Shown here in pieces: positions 23,416 through 36,400 of a DNA stretch of 64,000 bases. This DNA comes from Argopecten irradians (Eukaryota; Mollusca; Bivalvia; Pectinida; Pectinidae): contig NC_091144.1 in the NCBI RefSeq assembly GCF_041381155.1, positions 33,598,980-33,662,979 of the forward strand, written 5' to 3'. Positions within the stretch are counted from its first letter, which is position 1; each line of letters begins with the position of its first letter. The notes beneath the pieces were generated by a model. The model made no database searches. It was given only the letters and a program-made list of their open reading frames with translations, and was not told the origin of the DNA. The translations under genes were made by a program, and so were the position numbers.

Positions 23416-23686
23416 GCTTATTATTACAATGACCAACCATCCTTAGATATTAATTAAATACTTTGCTAATTAAAGTATTATTTAAGGAAGCATCCTGAGT
23501 TTTACTCACGCAATACATGAACCCCACAAGCTACACTGCATGACCTTAAACTTGACTAAACAAAACTCCCGACTAGTCAAAGTCCTTTGTTGGTACTAGC
23601 TGTGCAGTGAAAATCAATGAAGAAAGGAAGCAACATAAGCCCAGACAATGATTTTCTAAATTTAGAAATGGTGACCTTGACCTTTA

Positions 23687-24743
23687 TCCTCCTCGATATT
23701 CCAGGGGTTATTATCCTCTCATTTTATCCATCTCTGGAATATTCCATATTATTATATGACTGGTGTTTTTGCTTTATTTTGATTGGCTGACACGTTTCTC
23801 AGAAGTAATCATCAACTGCCATATCAACCCGGAAATCGGCAACGAAAAGCACGCTAGGTTACTGGACTCAGTCCAGATACCTCTCGCAAGTCCAGTAACC
23901 TGTGTCAAAAACAGTTCGAGGGAAACTCCCTTTAGATGTCGTCATAATAACTTTTGATGTCGACTGGTACCCAAATATCGCGTAAAGGGAGTTTCCTTAT
24001 TCAGTGACGTCGAATTAATCTATTGTGACGTCATTATTATAGTCGGCAGCATATATGGCGGAAGGCAGCAAGTTTACTGCAATCAACGGTTATCAACTGC
24101 AAACTTCAATTTACGGAAATTATATAAAACGTTCAAGAATGCCAGACGAGAAGTTGATGCAGTGATAATATATTCTGATTCTACCAGTCGTAAACATTAG
24201 CAAGAAGCATTTGGATATTTACCATATACTACATGTAATGGATAAACTACTTTTGTAAAAGGAACATTTGAAAATATCCTGTGTATTGTAGTAAAGTCTT
24301 TTTGAAGAACCAGTTTAATATCCTGTAAATGTCATATAATAAAACAGTTTTCTACCTATTTTCAGGTGGATACGTTAGTTATCAACCCTCGAAAACGATA
24401 TAAACCTCGGCCTCCGGCCTCAGGATATATCACTTACTCGGGTTGATAACTCATTGTATCCACCTGGAAATAGGTCGATAATTGTATAGTAAAACTGAAG
24501 GCAATTCAGGAGAAAAATCTGACTAATTACATTCCTACCGAAATTTCCTTTGAATATTAGAGAGTGACACCTAATTTCAAAGCTGTGCAGTGTACCATTA
24601 TCTAATTATTTTGTGATACATCAAAGGCCAAAACTAACTGTCTCATCTGTTGTGCACACAGAGCCTTCAGTTTTGCTATAATATATTCCAGGAGTAGATA
24701 TAACAATCTACGGTAACAGTAACCCCTGGAGTATCAAGGATGG
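23687..24743. mobile_element. MITE family D, copy 3, carrying about 700 bp of inserted palindromes
   Basis: The left terminus (CCTCGATATTCCAGGGGTTA) and right terminus (TAACCCCTGGAGTATCAAGG) match family D; the TAGTAAAACTGAAGGCAATTC word at 24488 is the continuation seen in copy 2. Between them are nested hairpins: 23855-23902 (AGGTTACTGGACT arms), 23920-23999 (GGGAAACTCCCTTTA arms) and 24366-24467 (GGTGGATACGTTAGTTATCA arms). The inserted part is unrecognised. Confidence 0.5.
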
Positions 24744-24972
24744 TGACAATCATCAAAACTCAAATGCAACCTAGATATTTTGATACATTTGTATATTAAA
24801 AAAAAAGAAGAACTGAAGCTGTTGAATTTGTGATCGAAAGGTCAACTACATTAAATTTATCACTTCAATATGAACATTCACACTTTACAGATAATACAGA
24901 CATGTACATAGATGCATATTAAGATAAAATAAAGGGCGATATGATATTGATTTCCTAATCATAATAAAGTTG

Positions 24973-27900
24973 TCATTTGTTTGCATTCTGAGAGAAGTTC
25001 ACGGAGTATCCACCGCTGTTTGGATCCTGGTTAAGCTGGAAGTTATCTGTTGACAAGCCAAAGAGTTTAAGTATCATGTTTCCAAGGTCCTTTAATTTAC
25101 CTGTAAGTAAACAAATAAGTTTTAAGATTTTTTTCCCATCAGTGTCCATATAAGATATATCTAAAAATACAATATTTAATAATAGATGCTAATTCTGTTT
25201 AGGTTATGAGGGTATAATGATAATGGAGCACGTGTAAATTATGTAACCCCGGCGAAGTCATTCATATGTTCCCACCAAAAGTGGGGTCATGATCCCACGT
25301 TGCTACGCCATCGACTATTCACGTAACAATAGAATCTCCGCGCGTGTTGTGCTAACATTATACACTGATAATGATAATACTAGAAAGCATGGTTATTGAG
25401 TCCATGTCAGTGCAAACTGTTAATATATACATGTACTTTATGTACTTAAAGGGACAATTCATTGAGGGCTCAGGCTAATTCTATAACATAACCACAAAGC
25501 AAAATATGGCATAGATGTATTATTCTACATTCCCTATGAAACATATATATAACAAAAAATATTGAAAAATTCCACAAAATTGTTATTGGTATTTTGATTG
25601 ATATCGTTTAAATTTCATCTTGTATAACATTACGATAAAGCATGGACAATATGTATGCTGTACCCATACCCGAGCCAATGTCATGTGATTACAGTCAAAC
25701 CTGTCTATAAAAATCACCCAAGGGACAAGGGCAAAGTAGTCTGTATAGCCAAGTGTTCTTTATACACAGGTCAAATTGTGTTACAAATGGCCATTTTGGA
25801 CCCTAAAAAGTGGTCTTATTAAGCAGGTGGTCTTTATATAGAGGTGGTCTGTAAGACAGGTTTCAGTGTAAACAAATACTCCAAAACAGCAACTTTTCGA
25901 GTGAGATTCAATTTTGCCTATTTAGATAATTGGAATTATTTTTTCGACTAATATATCCCAAAGGACACATCTGGGCACTTCTAATGTTAAGTCTAAAACA
26001 GTTTAGGACATGAATTTTGTGAAATGGTTCACTGTGAACACTTATGTTACCAGGGAATTTTACGGTAAGTGAGAGTGGAGTTTCTACGATTTATGAGGTA
26101 AGATTATAACTGGTAATCGGAGGGGTCTTTATTTTTTTACATATCTTGTGACAAAGTAAGGGAAATAACTCCGTCATGATTAAATGGAATTTGGTGCCAA
26201 AGTTGCTGACGATGCAGGTTACTGCATGTGTGGTACAGTTCTATGGAATAAATCGAGCATTTCATGAAAAACTCAGAGTCTCCGTCTTTCCCCTGTAGGT
26301 ACCAAACTCTGGAGTAACACTTACCTAACATTTCTGCTTTCATTTTTTCATTTCTTTCCTTGATTTGGTCAGGTAACCTCTGAAATTAAAAAAAAAGAAC
26401 TGTATTATCACCTGGTATGAAAGGATATCAAATATTCAGTTGGCTTTTATTTCATTAGGTTATACATCATGAACGGAGTGCTTACTTAAGTTATCAAGTT
26501 GTGAGCTAAGACAGGTAGATCAGGACTACTATAGTACTGTGTCCTAACATCCTATTAGTGTTTACTTGACCTTGACCTATCGGCTATTTTGAAAGATGTT
26601 GTTTTTAATAATTTTTAAAACACATGAACTTTCTGCTGTGTGTCTTTTAACGGGGGTGTAACAGTATACATTGCACTATATTTACACTTGTTAGGCTTGG
26701 TCACTATACGCTAATACTAGCCGATTTTGTTTACCATAACTGCATGGTAACATTGAACTTTGAACTTGCGTATGAAAATGTTCTATGCAACGTAAAAGGA
26801 CTACTTTTTTTTTAAAGAAACACATGGCTTTGTTTACATTTTGACGCAACATTACGTGTATATTGTTGTTTTTCATAGAATTTTGGGAAAATGTAAACAA
26901 TATATACATGTTTTATATTTATATATGATTCAAACAATTTTTAGATTAACAATTGTATAAAGAAACGGAAAAATATCCCGACCGGGGCAACTTGCTTTCA
27001 TTTTTGTTAAAATGATGGGTGTCAAATGTAAACATTACCTCTGTGCCTATGTTCGTCCTACGATCGAGTCTTTGGAATGGACGGGCGTGAGACCCTCTGA
27101 TAGAGGTCAATTAAAAACATATCCTCTTGTCTTTGTTCTTTGAGAATTTAATCATGTGTATTATAAAACATGCACCGCTAGTAATCCACGTGTTGACAGT
27201 TATGCGTCACCACAAATACATTGTATCCGTCGAACACAAGTGAATTTGTTTCATCTATCGATGGCGATGGATCTAAGCGTAGATTATATAATCACATGGC
27301 TCCCAAGGATGATATCGTCAAGTCAGACGACATCTCAAACACATTGAGCTGCTTGAAAATCGGTGTTTTGACAACTTCGGCAAACTCAAGTGTGTAAGCG
27401 TGCGTCAGCTTCGCCTCGCTGCACAATAACGGTCACCGAGTTCACACATGTGGCCGTGTACAAATTCTTTATGTTATTACGCTATATATTAACTTTTAGC
27501 AAAATTGAATATATATTTAAAGTTCTGATCTGATGAAATAAAATTTTCTCTGAAATTTACTGTGTTTGTCATGTTTATTTTACAATAAATTATTGAACTT
27601 TTTTGTCGTCGCGGATGAATAATTCTACCTTACGTGAAGAGTCATCATTCGCTGTTCAATTGAGTAAGCTCCTCCCACTTTTGACCGACTTTTATTGAAT
27701 AATTACGTCACATTCAAATGACGATTTTATTGCATAAAATATAAATAAAAATGTCGTTTGAGTGTAAATATAGGGATTGGATTTCGCTTTTATGTTAACC
27801 ATGCTTGTATGGAGCAATTCCTCTAAGAATATATTCAATATGGATAACGCGCCCCATAGAATATATTCTTAGAGGAATTGCTCCATACAAGCATGGTTAA

Positions 27901-30900
27901 CATAAAAGTGCAATCCAATCCCTATATGTTGCTGGTGTATGCCTCTAAATTTGATCAATTGATAGCAAATGCAACAAGTTGATAACAATCGCTGATAGTA
28001 CACCAATCTATTGATAGTTTCAATAATCAGATTTTTTCTGTAGCAGATGCATATATAAAATAGTAAGAGGTAAAGTGTTATGTAGATAGCAGATATGATC
28101 ATGAGTGAATTAGATTGTGCGTCAGTGATTTTTTTTCCTTTCCCATACCATACAGGCAGCTCTCGCTGAATGTTGACCAGGATCAATTTCTAGAACTTTC
28201 TGGTAGTCTACCAAAGCCTCGTCTAGTTTATCCTCTCCTTCGTAGAGCTCGGCTCTCCGTAGTAGTGCCTTCAGGTAATGTGGGTGGAGGTTTAGGGCAC
28301 GAGTACAGTCCTTGATGGCCTCGTCTTTGTGGTTCTTCAAAAAATATCAGTTTGTCTATGTTTAAGTTATATGTGCTGTACTTGTCATACTCATGAATCA
28401 AGATAAGCTTTTATGTTATTTACCACCAAAAGTTACCAACATTTTGAGAATTACTGTACTTTCAACATGGATATGGTTTTCAGTTTCAAACAACGGGGAG
28501 ATAATCTACTATTTTTAAATCGAAGGGTTTTGGTCTTGCTTGTAGACAGAAGTGAGCACCGAGGGGCAGGAAACCAGGCATTTGAACTATATGGAAGATG
28601 ATGCAGCATTAGATCAGCTGTAAGTGTTATATTGTATGGGTGTATATACCGGTATATTAATGAAATGAATAGAGTGTATTTTAATGATGACTCTATCTGG
28701 TAGCTTTAATTTAGAATAGTGTTATTGAAGTTATAGGAAATATTTAAGGAATAGATTTTTATTTTGTTGAGGTTATGAGGGCATAATGATAATGGAGCAT
28801 GTGTAAATTATGTAACCCCGGCTAAATAAAAATATATTCCTTATATTCCCAGTTTTTCACGTAAATGAATACTATTTATTCTCGCGACAGTTGCATAATT
28901 TTTATTAAAATACCCATATTTTTTACTCTCCCGTCATCGTCAACGAATTTGATTGAACAGCTGATTGGAATCGAGTCATTCATTGTTCGCACCAAAAGTG
29001 GCTGTCATGACACCACATTGCTACGCCAGCGACTGTTCCCGTAACAATGGAATCCCCACACGTGTTGTACTATCAGTAAATACACTGATAATAATAATAT
29101 TAGAAAGCATGGTTATTGAGTCCATGTCAGCGCAAACTGTAAATATATTACCAGATATCACTTATGATTGCAGCGTACAATAGGATCATTGATGATATTA
29201 TTCCTCGGATTGGTTACCATATGCCAGTAAAGTTTATCAATAGTTATATATGATGCTCCACTCTGATTGTAGTGATGTTGGTTGTTTTTGTTTCTAGCAC
29301 ATACATGTACCAGTATATGTAATTCATATATTTTTACACTCCATGGGGTACAGAAAATGAATCTTGGGTAGGCTGCTGGGAACAAATAAACAAGAGGCCC
29401 ATTAGGGTGACCTAATGATCATCTGACAATTTAACCTTGGCAACGTTATTGTAACACCTTGAATATTCATTGTTTGACATGGAACAATTAAAGCATGTAC
29501 AACTTCTTACCAGTTTCATCTTACAGACGGCTCTATTGGAGAACATTATAGATCTATCTTTAGGAAAGCTGAGTGGACATATATGTAAGGCTCGAGTGTA
29601 ACAGCGCATAGCATCCTTGAAGCTTTGATCCTTAAACAGTTTGTTCCCTTCATCTTTACAGCATTGTGCTTCTTTCCGTTTCTCCTATAACAGATGACAA
29701 AATGATTAAATATCAACATTTAAAACTGTAAGTGCAGTCTTCAAATATTCCATATTATTATTAATATACTGTAATGAAGTACAGAAGAAGTGTTACTTCA
29801 ATCTTTCGTATGGTAGTCATCAGTTTTGAACATATTCTACATTATATGTTCAAAAATGCTATCATTAAAAACAAGCCAAGCGCATTATTGTGGAATCATC
29901 TAAAATGTATGTCTAAATGTCAGAATCATAACAATATTCATTAACAACTGAAGTGTGATAATGGTGTGATTATTTTGGATCAACAAGGGTTTCTAAACAA
30001 AATAAATGCACAATTTGTAAACGTTTCAAATCTAGTTGAATACAAAGAAGTAGATTATGATCATATGCAAATGGAAGAACATGCATCAAGGCTGATATCC
30101 TCTCAGAATCCTTTCTGCATTCCTTACATAAAATTAGAGGAATTAAGTTGAATCAAACATTAAAAAGCTGGATGAAACAAAACCAACTGGTATTGATGGA
30201 ATAAGCCCAAGGGTTATAAAATTGTGTAACGTTATTATTTCTCCCTATTTGACTTACATTATAAATTTAAGTTTATCAAAGTCTCGTTTTTCATCGTCTC
30301 TTAAGGAGGCAAGAGTGACAACATTACATAAGGGTGGCGAAAAAGATTATCTTGATAATTACAGACCTATATCTATATTAGCCTATTTCATTGATAGATG
30401 GATTGATTGCATTGATAAAAACGAAATGGTAGGAGCAATATGAATAGATTTTAGGAAGGCTTTTGACTTAGTAGATCATAATATACTTCTTCACAAGTTA
30501 AAATGTTTAAATATTTCAATGTGAGGTATTAGTTGGTTTGCTTCATACTTATGTGTCAGAGTTCAAAAAGTTCAGTATAGAAATAGCTCCTCATCATCTG
30601 AATTCATAAAATCGGGAGTTCCACAAGGATCAATACTGGGTCTTTTAATGTTTATATCTTATGTAAATGATATGCCGGCCGCTATATGTGAAAAATTGTC
30701 AAATATATATATATAGATATGTATGCAGATGACAGTACTAGTACTATGCATGTAAAGGGTATTGACTATACTATTGTTACATGTCAACTCCAAGAAAATA
30801 TGAATCAAATTGTAAAATGGTGTACAAATAATAACATGAAACTAAATCAACAGAAAAACAAATCTGTGTTAATTTCCAGTAAACAAAAGTCGGGTGAACA

Positions 30901-33041
30901 TATGCCCATGGTATTGTATGCATATAATGAGGAAATACATTCTACATCATGTCAAAAGCTTTTCGATGTACACATCAATAAAAACCTCACTTGGGTAGAA
31001 CAAGTAAAACAAGTTTTATCAAAACTAGCCACGGCAGTTGCTTTACTACGTAGAATGTCTAGATATTTGAATGTCAATGCCAAAAAAGTTTATAACAATG
31101 CATATATTACCCCAATAATGGACTATGCTGCTGTTGTATGGGGGAATGGCCTGACCCAGGAACAAATCAACTTTGACTCCAAGCAAAGAGCTGTTTAAAG
31201 ATACTGATGCTCTTCCTTTCGAATATAGAATTATGTATCATACATGTGTACTACTGTAGTTTATAGGTCATTAAATGATCTGCCACCTGAATATATAAAA
31301 ACTTGTTTTATTTCTTGCAATGAAATGTATCAATATGGGTTAAGATCAACAACACAAAATAAATTAATCCTACCTAGAGCACACTCTGAATTGTTCAAAA
31401 AACCCCGCAATTACAATCAATGGAGTTAAGCTCTGGAATAACTTACCAGCGAGTTTAAAAACTATGCCATCACTATTTGCCTTCAAAAAGAATGTTAAAA
31501 CTTATTTTTTTAACAATGTATTTATCAAACTGAAATTTCTTCGCATTCTTATGTTACATGTAATTTTTATCTATATACATGTATATTATTAACACCACAT
31601 AGGCTGCTGTCTCCCTATATATATATAGCTGCAGGTAGATACAATATCGTGTTTTTGTTTTTTTAAATGATTGATAGATCATTTTCATATTTCAATGCAA
31701 TGGAAATACTGGGTATGTTTGGTATTAATCAACATAAGTTTATTTGTTTAAAAACAAAATCTGTGTTTGAATATGAAATTGACTGAAAAATCACAATATA
31801 TTTTTTTTATTCCTGTCAATATGAATGTATTACATGTTTGTTCTTGTTTTGGTTGTATTGTTGTGAGGGCCATATGTAAGATTAGTACTGTACTAAATAT
31901 GTAACCCTCGTGAAATAAAGTTTTTATTATTATTATTATTATGTGAATTTATATCATACCTAAAAACAGGATTAGATTTATAGATATTCTTGTTCTGCAT
32001 GTCCATTTATAGTATGTACTATGTTATACATGTATACACGTTTCTCAAAAATTATATATATATGAGTACCCATGTACAAAAATATGCATGCCTACACTAA
32101 TAATTTATGAATAAGTGAGGGTATAAAGCAACTACAACCCTAGAAATACAAGCTGATCATAATCACTTCCTTAAAGACATACACTATGCTGAAAGCTTTT
32201 ATGACGAAAATATGAAAAACACAATAAGAGCATATCTCCTAATGTAATAGGATTTACAATAAATTTAATACCTGCCTCTGCCAGGGATCGAACTATGGAT
32301 TACTAGTCTGACGCTCAATCGATCAAGCTAAAGAGAAGTTCTCTCTAGCTGAGTGATATATTGTGGCTAGTATTAACCAGGGTTACATAATAATTATACC
32401 TCCTTTTCTTCATCGGTCATTTTTTCTTCTAACTGCTTCAATTCCTCTTCATTTGCTTCTCCTTCTTCTGCTGATTCGTAGTCTTCCTCTTCTTCACTTT
32501 CAGAATCTTCATTTTCAAGAAGTTCATCCACATTGTTTATTTCCTTGGATGTTTTTTCATTGTCTTTTGAATATTCTTCACAAAAATCAAATTCATTATC
32601 CGTGCATTTTGGCACATTGGAGTCATTCTTAGTTTCAGAATCTGATGTTTGACTAGTTATACCATTTGAATCTTTCGCATTGATATTTGAAAAATTAGCA
32701 GCAATATCATCCATGTCGTTGTTATCTGTGACTTGAATACCACGTTTTTCGATATCGTCATTATCTTCTACCTGAACACATTTCCTATCTGTCCGAGAGT
32801 GTCTCAAGTCAACATACCTTCCCTCTGCTTCCTTCACGTCCGTGTTCTGTGATAAAGCGTGATTCTGTGATATGTTACAATCTGTTTCTTGAACACCAGA
32901 TGTCACCACAGTGTCAAAAGAGTCATGGAACTGTTCCACTGTTTTTACGGTGTCAGAAAACGATTCGTCATCATCACTGCTATTTGACTCCATTTCCACT
33001 TGCCGAACCACCGTACCGACTTCTTCGACGGGATTTGACAT
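24973..33041 (-). CDS. TTC1: TTC1, tetratricopeptide repeat protein 1, five exons
   Basis: Exons on the minus strand are 33041-32400, 29684-29511, 28334-28149, 26379-26325 and 25100-24973 (stop 24975-24973). All have AG/GT borders and consistent phases, giving 394 residues. Residues 1-214 are acidic and Ser/Asp/Glu-rich and end [10 protein letters not shown], like human TTC1 but longer. TPR1 is about 216-254 ([20 protein letters not shown]), TPR2 257-291 ([15 protein letters not shown] then [18 protein letters not shown]) and TPR3 292-325 ([20 protein letters not shown]). The C-terminus has [20 protein letters not shown] and YSVNF, a family signature. TTC1 is a cytosolic adaptor reported to bind chaperones and Ras-pathway proteins; the role here is by homology. 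An earlier in-frame TTG at 33068 is not the start. A possible 5' UTR acceptor (CCAACTTACAG) lies just upstream of the ATG. Confidence 0.92.
25202..25432. repeat. Dispersed repeat, short copy, in TTC1 intron 4
   Basis: AGGTTATGAGGGTATAATGA, GTGTAAATTATGTAACCCCG and GCATGGTTATTGAGTCCATG match 28773-29145 in order. Relative to that copy about 130 bp are missing after AACCCCGGC. The family is unrecognised. Confidence 0.6.
25688..25874. mobile_element. MITE family E, copy 2
   Basis: CAGTCAAACCTGTCTATAAA at the left and GTCTGTAAGACAGGTTTCAG at the right form inverted ends; the middle has GGTCTTTATATAGAGGTGGT. Lies in TTC1 intron 4. Confidence 0.6.
27769..27926. mobile_element. Near-perfect foldback element
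   Basis: Two 68-base arms (left begins TATAGGGATTGGATTTCGCT; right ends AGTGCAATCCAATCCCTATA) pair with only about two mismatches around a 22-base loop. The element is in TTC1 intron 3. The high arm identity suggests recent origin or gene conversion between the arms. Confidence 0.75.
28548..28622 (+). mobile_element. Extreme 3' end of the 2340-3690 retrotransposon family
   Basis: AGTGAGCACCGAGGGGCAGG, CCAGGCATTTGAACTA and GCATTAGATCAGCTGTAAGT match 3600-3684 with few changes and a short gap. Nothing upstream matches, as expected of a severely 5'-truncated insertion. It lies in TTC1 intron 2. Confidence 0.6.
28773..29145. repeat. Dispersed repeat, long copy, in TTC1 intron 2
   Basis: This is the longer relative of 25202-25432, containing an extra segment with TTCCTTATATTCCCAGTTTT and ATTCTCGCGACAGTTGC. 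Short reading frames across it are incidental. Confidence 0.55.
29960..31945 (+). mobile_element. LINE with reverse transcriptase remnants, inserted in TTC1 intron 1, antisense
   Basis: Reading frames in order show [13 protein letters not shown] (30196), [19 protein letters not shown] (30330), [18 protein letters not shown] (30449), [10 protein letters not shown] (30610), MYADDSTS (30719, the YADD catalytic box), [17 protein letters not shown] (30957) and [11 protein letters not shown] (31120). The C-terminal continuation near 31420 has GVKLWNNLP. The frame changes several times, there is an in-frame stop before the DFRKAFD motif, and the segment between the NYRPISIL and DFRKAFD motifs is shortened, so the copy is dead. 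It ends with AATAAAG and an (ATT)n tail at 31914-31942. The order and motifs fit a Jockey/CR1-group element; no endonuclease is present, so it is 5'-truncated. Confidence 0.8.
32273..32393 (-). mobile_element. tRNA-derived SINE fragment
   Basis: The minus strand shows CTTGATCGATTGAGCGTCAG and a B-box-like CATAGTTCGATCCCTGGCAG. It sits in TTC1 intron 1 directly beside the exon 1 donor (exon ends at 32400). Confidence 0.5.
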
Positions 33042-33476
33042 TTCAATACACTGTAAGTTGGTAATCAATATTCACACGAACTTATTTTCAACAGCATGAC
33101 ACAAAAATCAGCTCATAAGAACAAATAAATAGTCGGGATTTTCATTCGACAACTTTCTGTTTTATGTGTCTGTGTCAAATAGCTGCTTGAAAATAAAAGC
33201 AATATATCTCCTTTTCTATCATGCCTCTCCACGACCATGATCAAAACGAGAAACGTGTTCTTGGTCCGTTTCCCGGTTTTGCTTGTTACGGAATTTTTAT
33301 GGAAAAAATAATTTTTTAGTCATATCAATATTTTGAATTATTTGTCTAATATATTTTTCGTAAATATATTCCTATATATTTAATCAAATATTTTAGACAG
33401 CAACGTTATGCCTCTGTATTTTTTCACAATATATTATTTTGAGTTGGTTTCTTTTATTATATTCTCCGGATCCAGT
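33042..33476. promoter_or_regulatory. Shared head-to-head promoter region of TTC1 and GATD3
   Basis: Only 435 bp separate the TTC1 ATG (minus) from the GATD3 ATG (plus), so both 5' UTRs and promoters must fit here unless there are unseen 5' exons. The segment 33215-33290 is less AT-rich than its surroundings. No TATA box stands out. A bidirectional promoter is inferred. Confidence 0.5.
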
Positions 33477-36400
33477 ATGGCTAGGACTTTGAGCAGCATC
33501 AGGAAGGCATTTATCTCAAAGCACACAAGCATTGTCAGCAGTGTTCTTAAGTGTCATTTTCATTCTTCTGGAGTAATGAGTTCCAAGGTTGCCGTGGTAA
33601 TGTCTACAGCTTACTTAGTATTGTTTAGATCGTGTTGTCCTCGCGTGTCCTTGCAGATATTTTGTACTAACTCAGTAACTGTACCAGAAGCATGTAATTG
33701 TTTATGACTGTACATGTACACAGTACTTCATCGTCAGTTACCCACGTATTCAGCATACACTAGTTAGGTTGCGATGGTTTCCTAGGGTGACATATTGAAA
33801 ATGTTGTGGTCCCATTTACTACACTGTGCATAGATAGAGATTTTTTATGAATATCTTGAGATGTGACAATAATTTTGAAAAGAAAGAAACATCAATAGTA
33901 TTTTTCAAAGAGCATCTGAAAATGTCTAGTGCATGTACTCAAGTATATATGTATAAACTTCCTAAAATAATTTTTAGATATAAAATACATACTGTGCATG
34001 TACAAATTGTATATATAAATGGGAAAGAGTTCCTTTTTGATCCCTCTCCATAAATTATTTATTCTCGCTTTAGTCAAGTGTTTGAAAAAGTTTCTTCTGA
34101 AGGGGTACCAAGAAAATTTGGGGCATGATCTTTTTGGGGTTAAAAAGAATTTTAGAAAATTATTAAATCTAGAAGAAATATATAAAACTATTTTTTTAGC
34201 TACTTTCCTACTTGTGGCATCCATAGAACACTCTTATATATTGCTCACTATATAATGATGATAATACAAGTTATAACAAACGGAAATACTCCTTTTAGTT
34301 TTTGTTACTTTTCTCTTGGTAAGATTTGAACTCACATACTTGACACTTACGATTGTTCTAATTTTTATACAAAACTATGGCTTCAAAATTAATCCTGATT
34401 AATTGATACCATAATAGTTATGGATGTTTTTTGTGTTTGTACATTTGAGAATGAATGAAGTGGACAATTAATTTATCTTCTCACCAAAAATTTGTTTTCT
34501 CATAAAAATCTAGCGGCGGTTCAAAGGGAACTCTTTCTCAATTTATGTTATGATTTAACTTGTGTATTATCAGCTATATAGTACACACAATTGTATGCAT
34601 GCCCACATCTCTCTGTGAAATGTAGCTTCTGTCGTACCGGAAATGATATCACTGTGTGATCTTTTCCACTACAACAAATACTACCAAATCTAGCAATACT
34701 TTTTTTGGTAGATTATCTCCCCTGTTGAGTTTTCTCCCCTATATGATTTTTCAGGAACATTTATCTTTAAAAAAATTGTTGTATTCTCTAACTTTATAAT
34801 GTCTTTTGTATTTAGCATTTTAGCTAATATCTTGACATATTCCACTTTTGCAATTAAAAGTTTAATAACTTAGTATAGTCTGTACATATTATTGTATATT
34901 GTATATTTTATATTTGTCTTGACCATATGTAAGATGAACTGCTTATCCGAACATGTAATCAAGTTTAAATAAGTATAATTATGATTAAATTCTATTGTAG
35001 ATTTTGTCTGGTTGTGGAGTGTATGATGGAACGGAAGTCCATGAAGCATCAGCGTATGTACAGTTCTTGTCATTTCAGAAATTTAATATGTACTTATATA
35101 TCTATAAAGAAAAAAAAATGAAAAATAAAATAAATACAAAAAATAAATATAATATGTACTGCTTAAACACGTCAATCATAAACTTATATATTTAAGCAGG
35201 TAACAAATAGTTTAGTGTATGTTCTTAAAATATCAGGTAATGTATGATGGATTTTTCAGTATTATTGATTATTTTAGAGTAATATAATTCTTTTCTCCTT
35301 CTTCTAATGTTAACAATTAGGAACTTTGATGAGTGAATTTTGAGACATTGGAATAATTTTGTGTAGGCAAATAAATAATGTCTTTAAGAAAATAAATCAG
35401 GACATATTGCTATGTATATGAAACTGAAGATGAAATATATGATTTTTATAATATATGTATGGGATTATATTTAGGACTTTAGTCCATTTGAGTCGTGGGG
35501 GAGCTGAAGTGTCCATGTTTGCTCCAAATGTAGAACAGATGCATGTGGTGAACCATACGAAGGGGGAGCCAATGGAACCAAATAGGTAAATACACACATC
35601 AAAATACCAAGGGGGAGCCGATGGAACCAAATAGGTAAATACACACATCAAAATACCAAGGGGGAGCCAATGGAACCAAATAGGTAAATACACACATCAA
35701 AATACCAAGGGGGAGTCCATGGAACCAAATAGGTAAATACACACATCAAAATACCAAGAGGGAGTCCATGGAACCAAATAGGTAAATACAAACATCAAAA
35801 TACCAAAGGGGAACCCAATTATTGGAACAAAATAGGTAAATACATACATCAAAATACCTAGGGAGGAGCTCATGGAACCAAATAGGTAAATACAGACATC
35901 AAAATACCAAGGGGGAACCGATGGAAGCAAATAGGTAAAAACACACATTAAAATACCAAGGGGGAGCCGATGGAACCAAATAGGTAAATACACACATCAA
36001 AATTCCAAGGGGGAGCCGATGGAACCAAATAGGTAAATACACACATCAAAATACCAAGGGGGAGCCAATGGAACCAAATAGGTAAATACACATATCGAAA
36101 TTAAAAACACAGATCAATGAAAAATACAAATTCAAATACTGGATAACAAACATTGCAAAATACACATCAAAATACAATACACATGAATGTGTGATTTTCA
36201 ATTATTTTTGTTCTTTCTCAAAGAATGATAGAACATTTTAAATCATTATTTGGATATTTGGGGAGTTAGTTATTGGTTTGGTTACCATTATTCATTTCCT
36301 GTGTTTTGTTTCTCCTGCTATTTATGGAGATAGAATGCTGGTATTAGAGATATCAGAGAAAAAGAAGGTACTTCCCTGAGTAGAATTTGTTTTCACATTT

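Noticed and set aside
32363-32632. Plus-strand leucine-rich frame
   Set aside because: Antisense of the acidic TTC1 exon 1.
35397-35993. Two minus-strand frames with repeated [10 protein letters not shown]
   Set aside because: Antisense of the exon 3 donor minisatellite.
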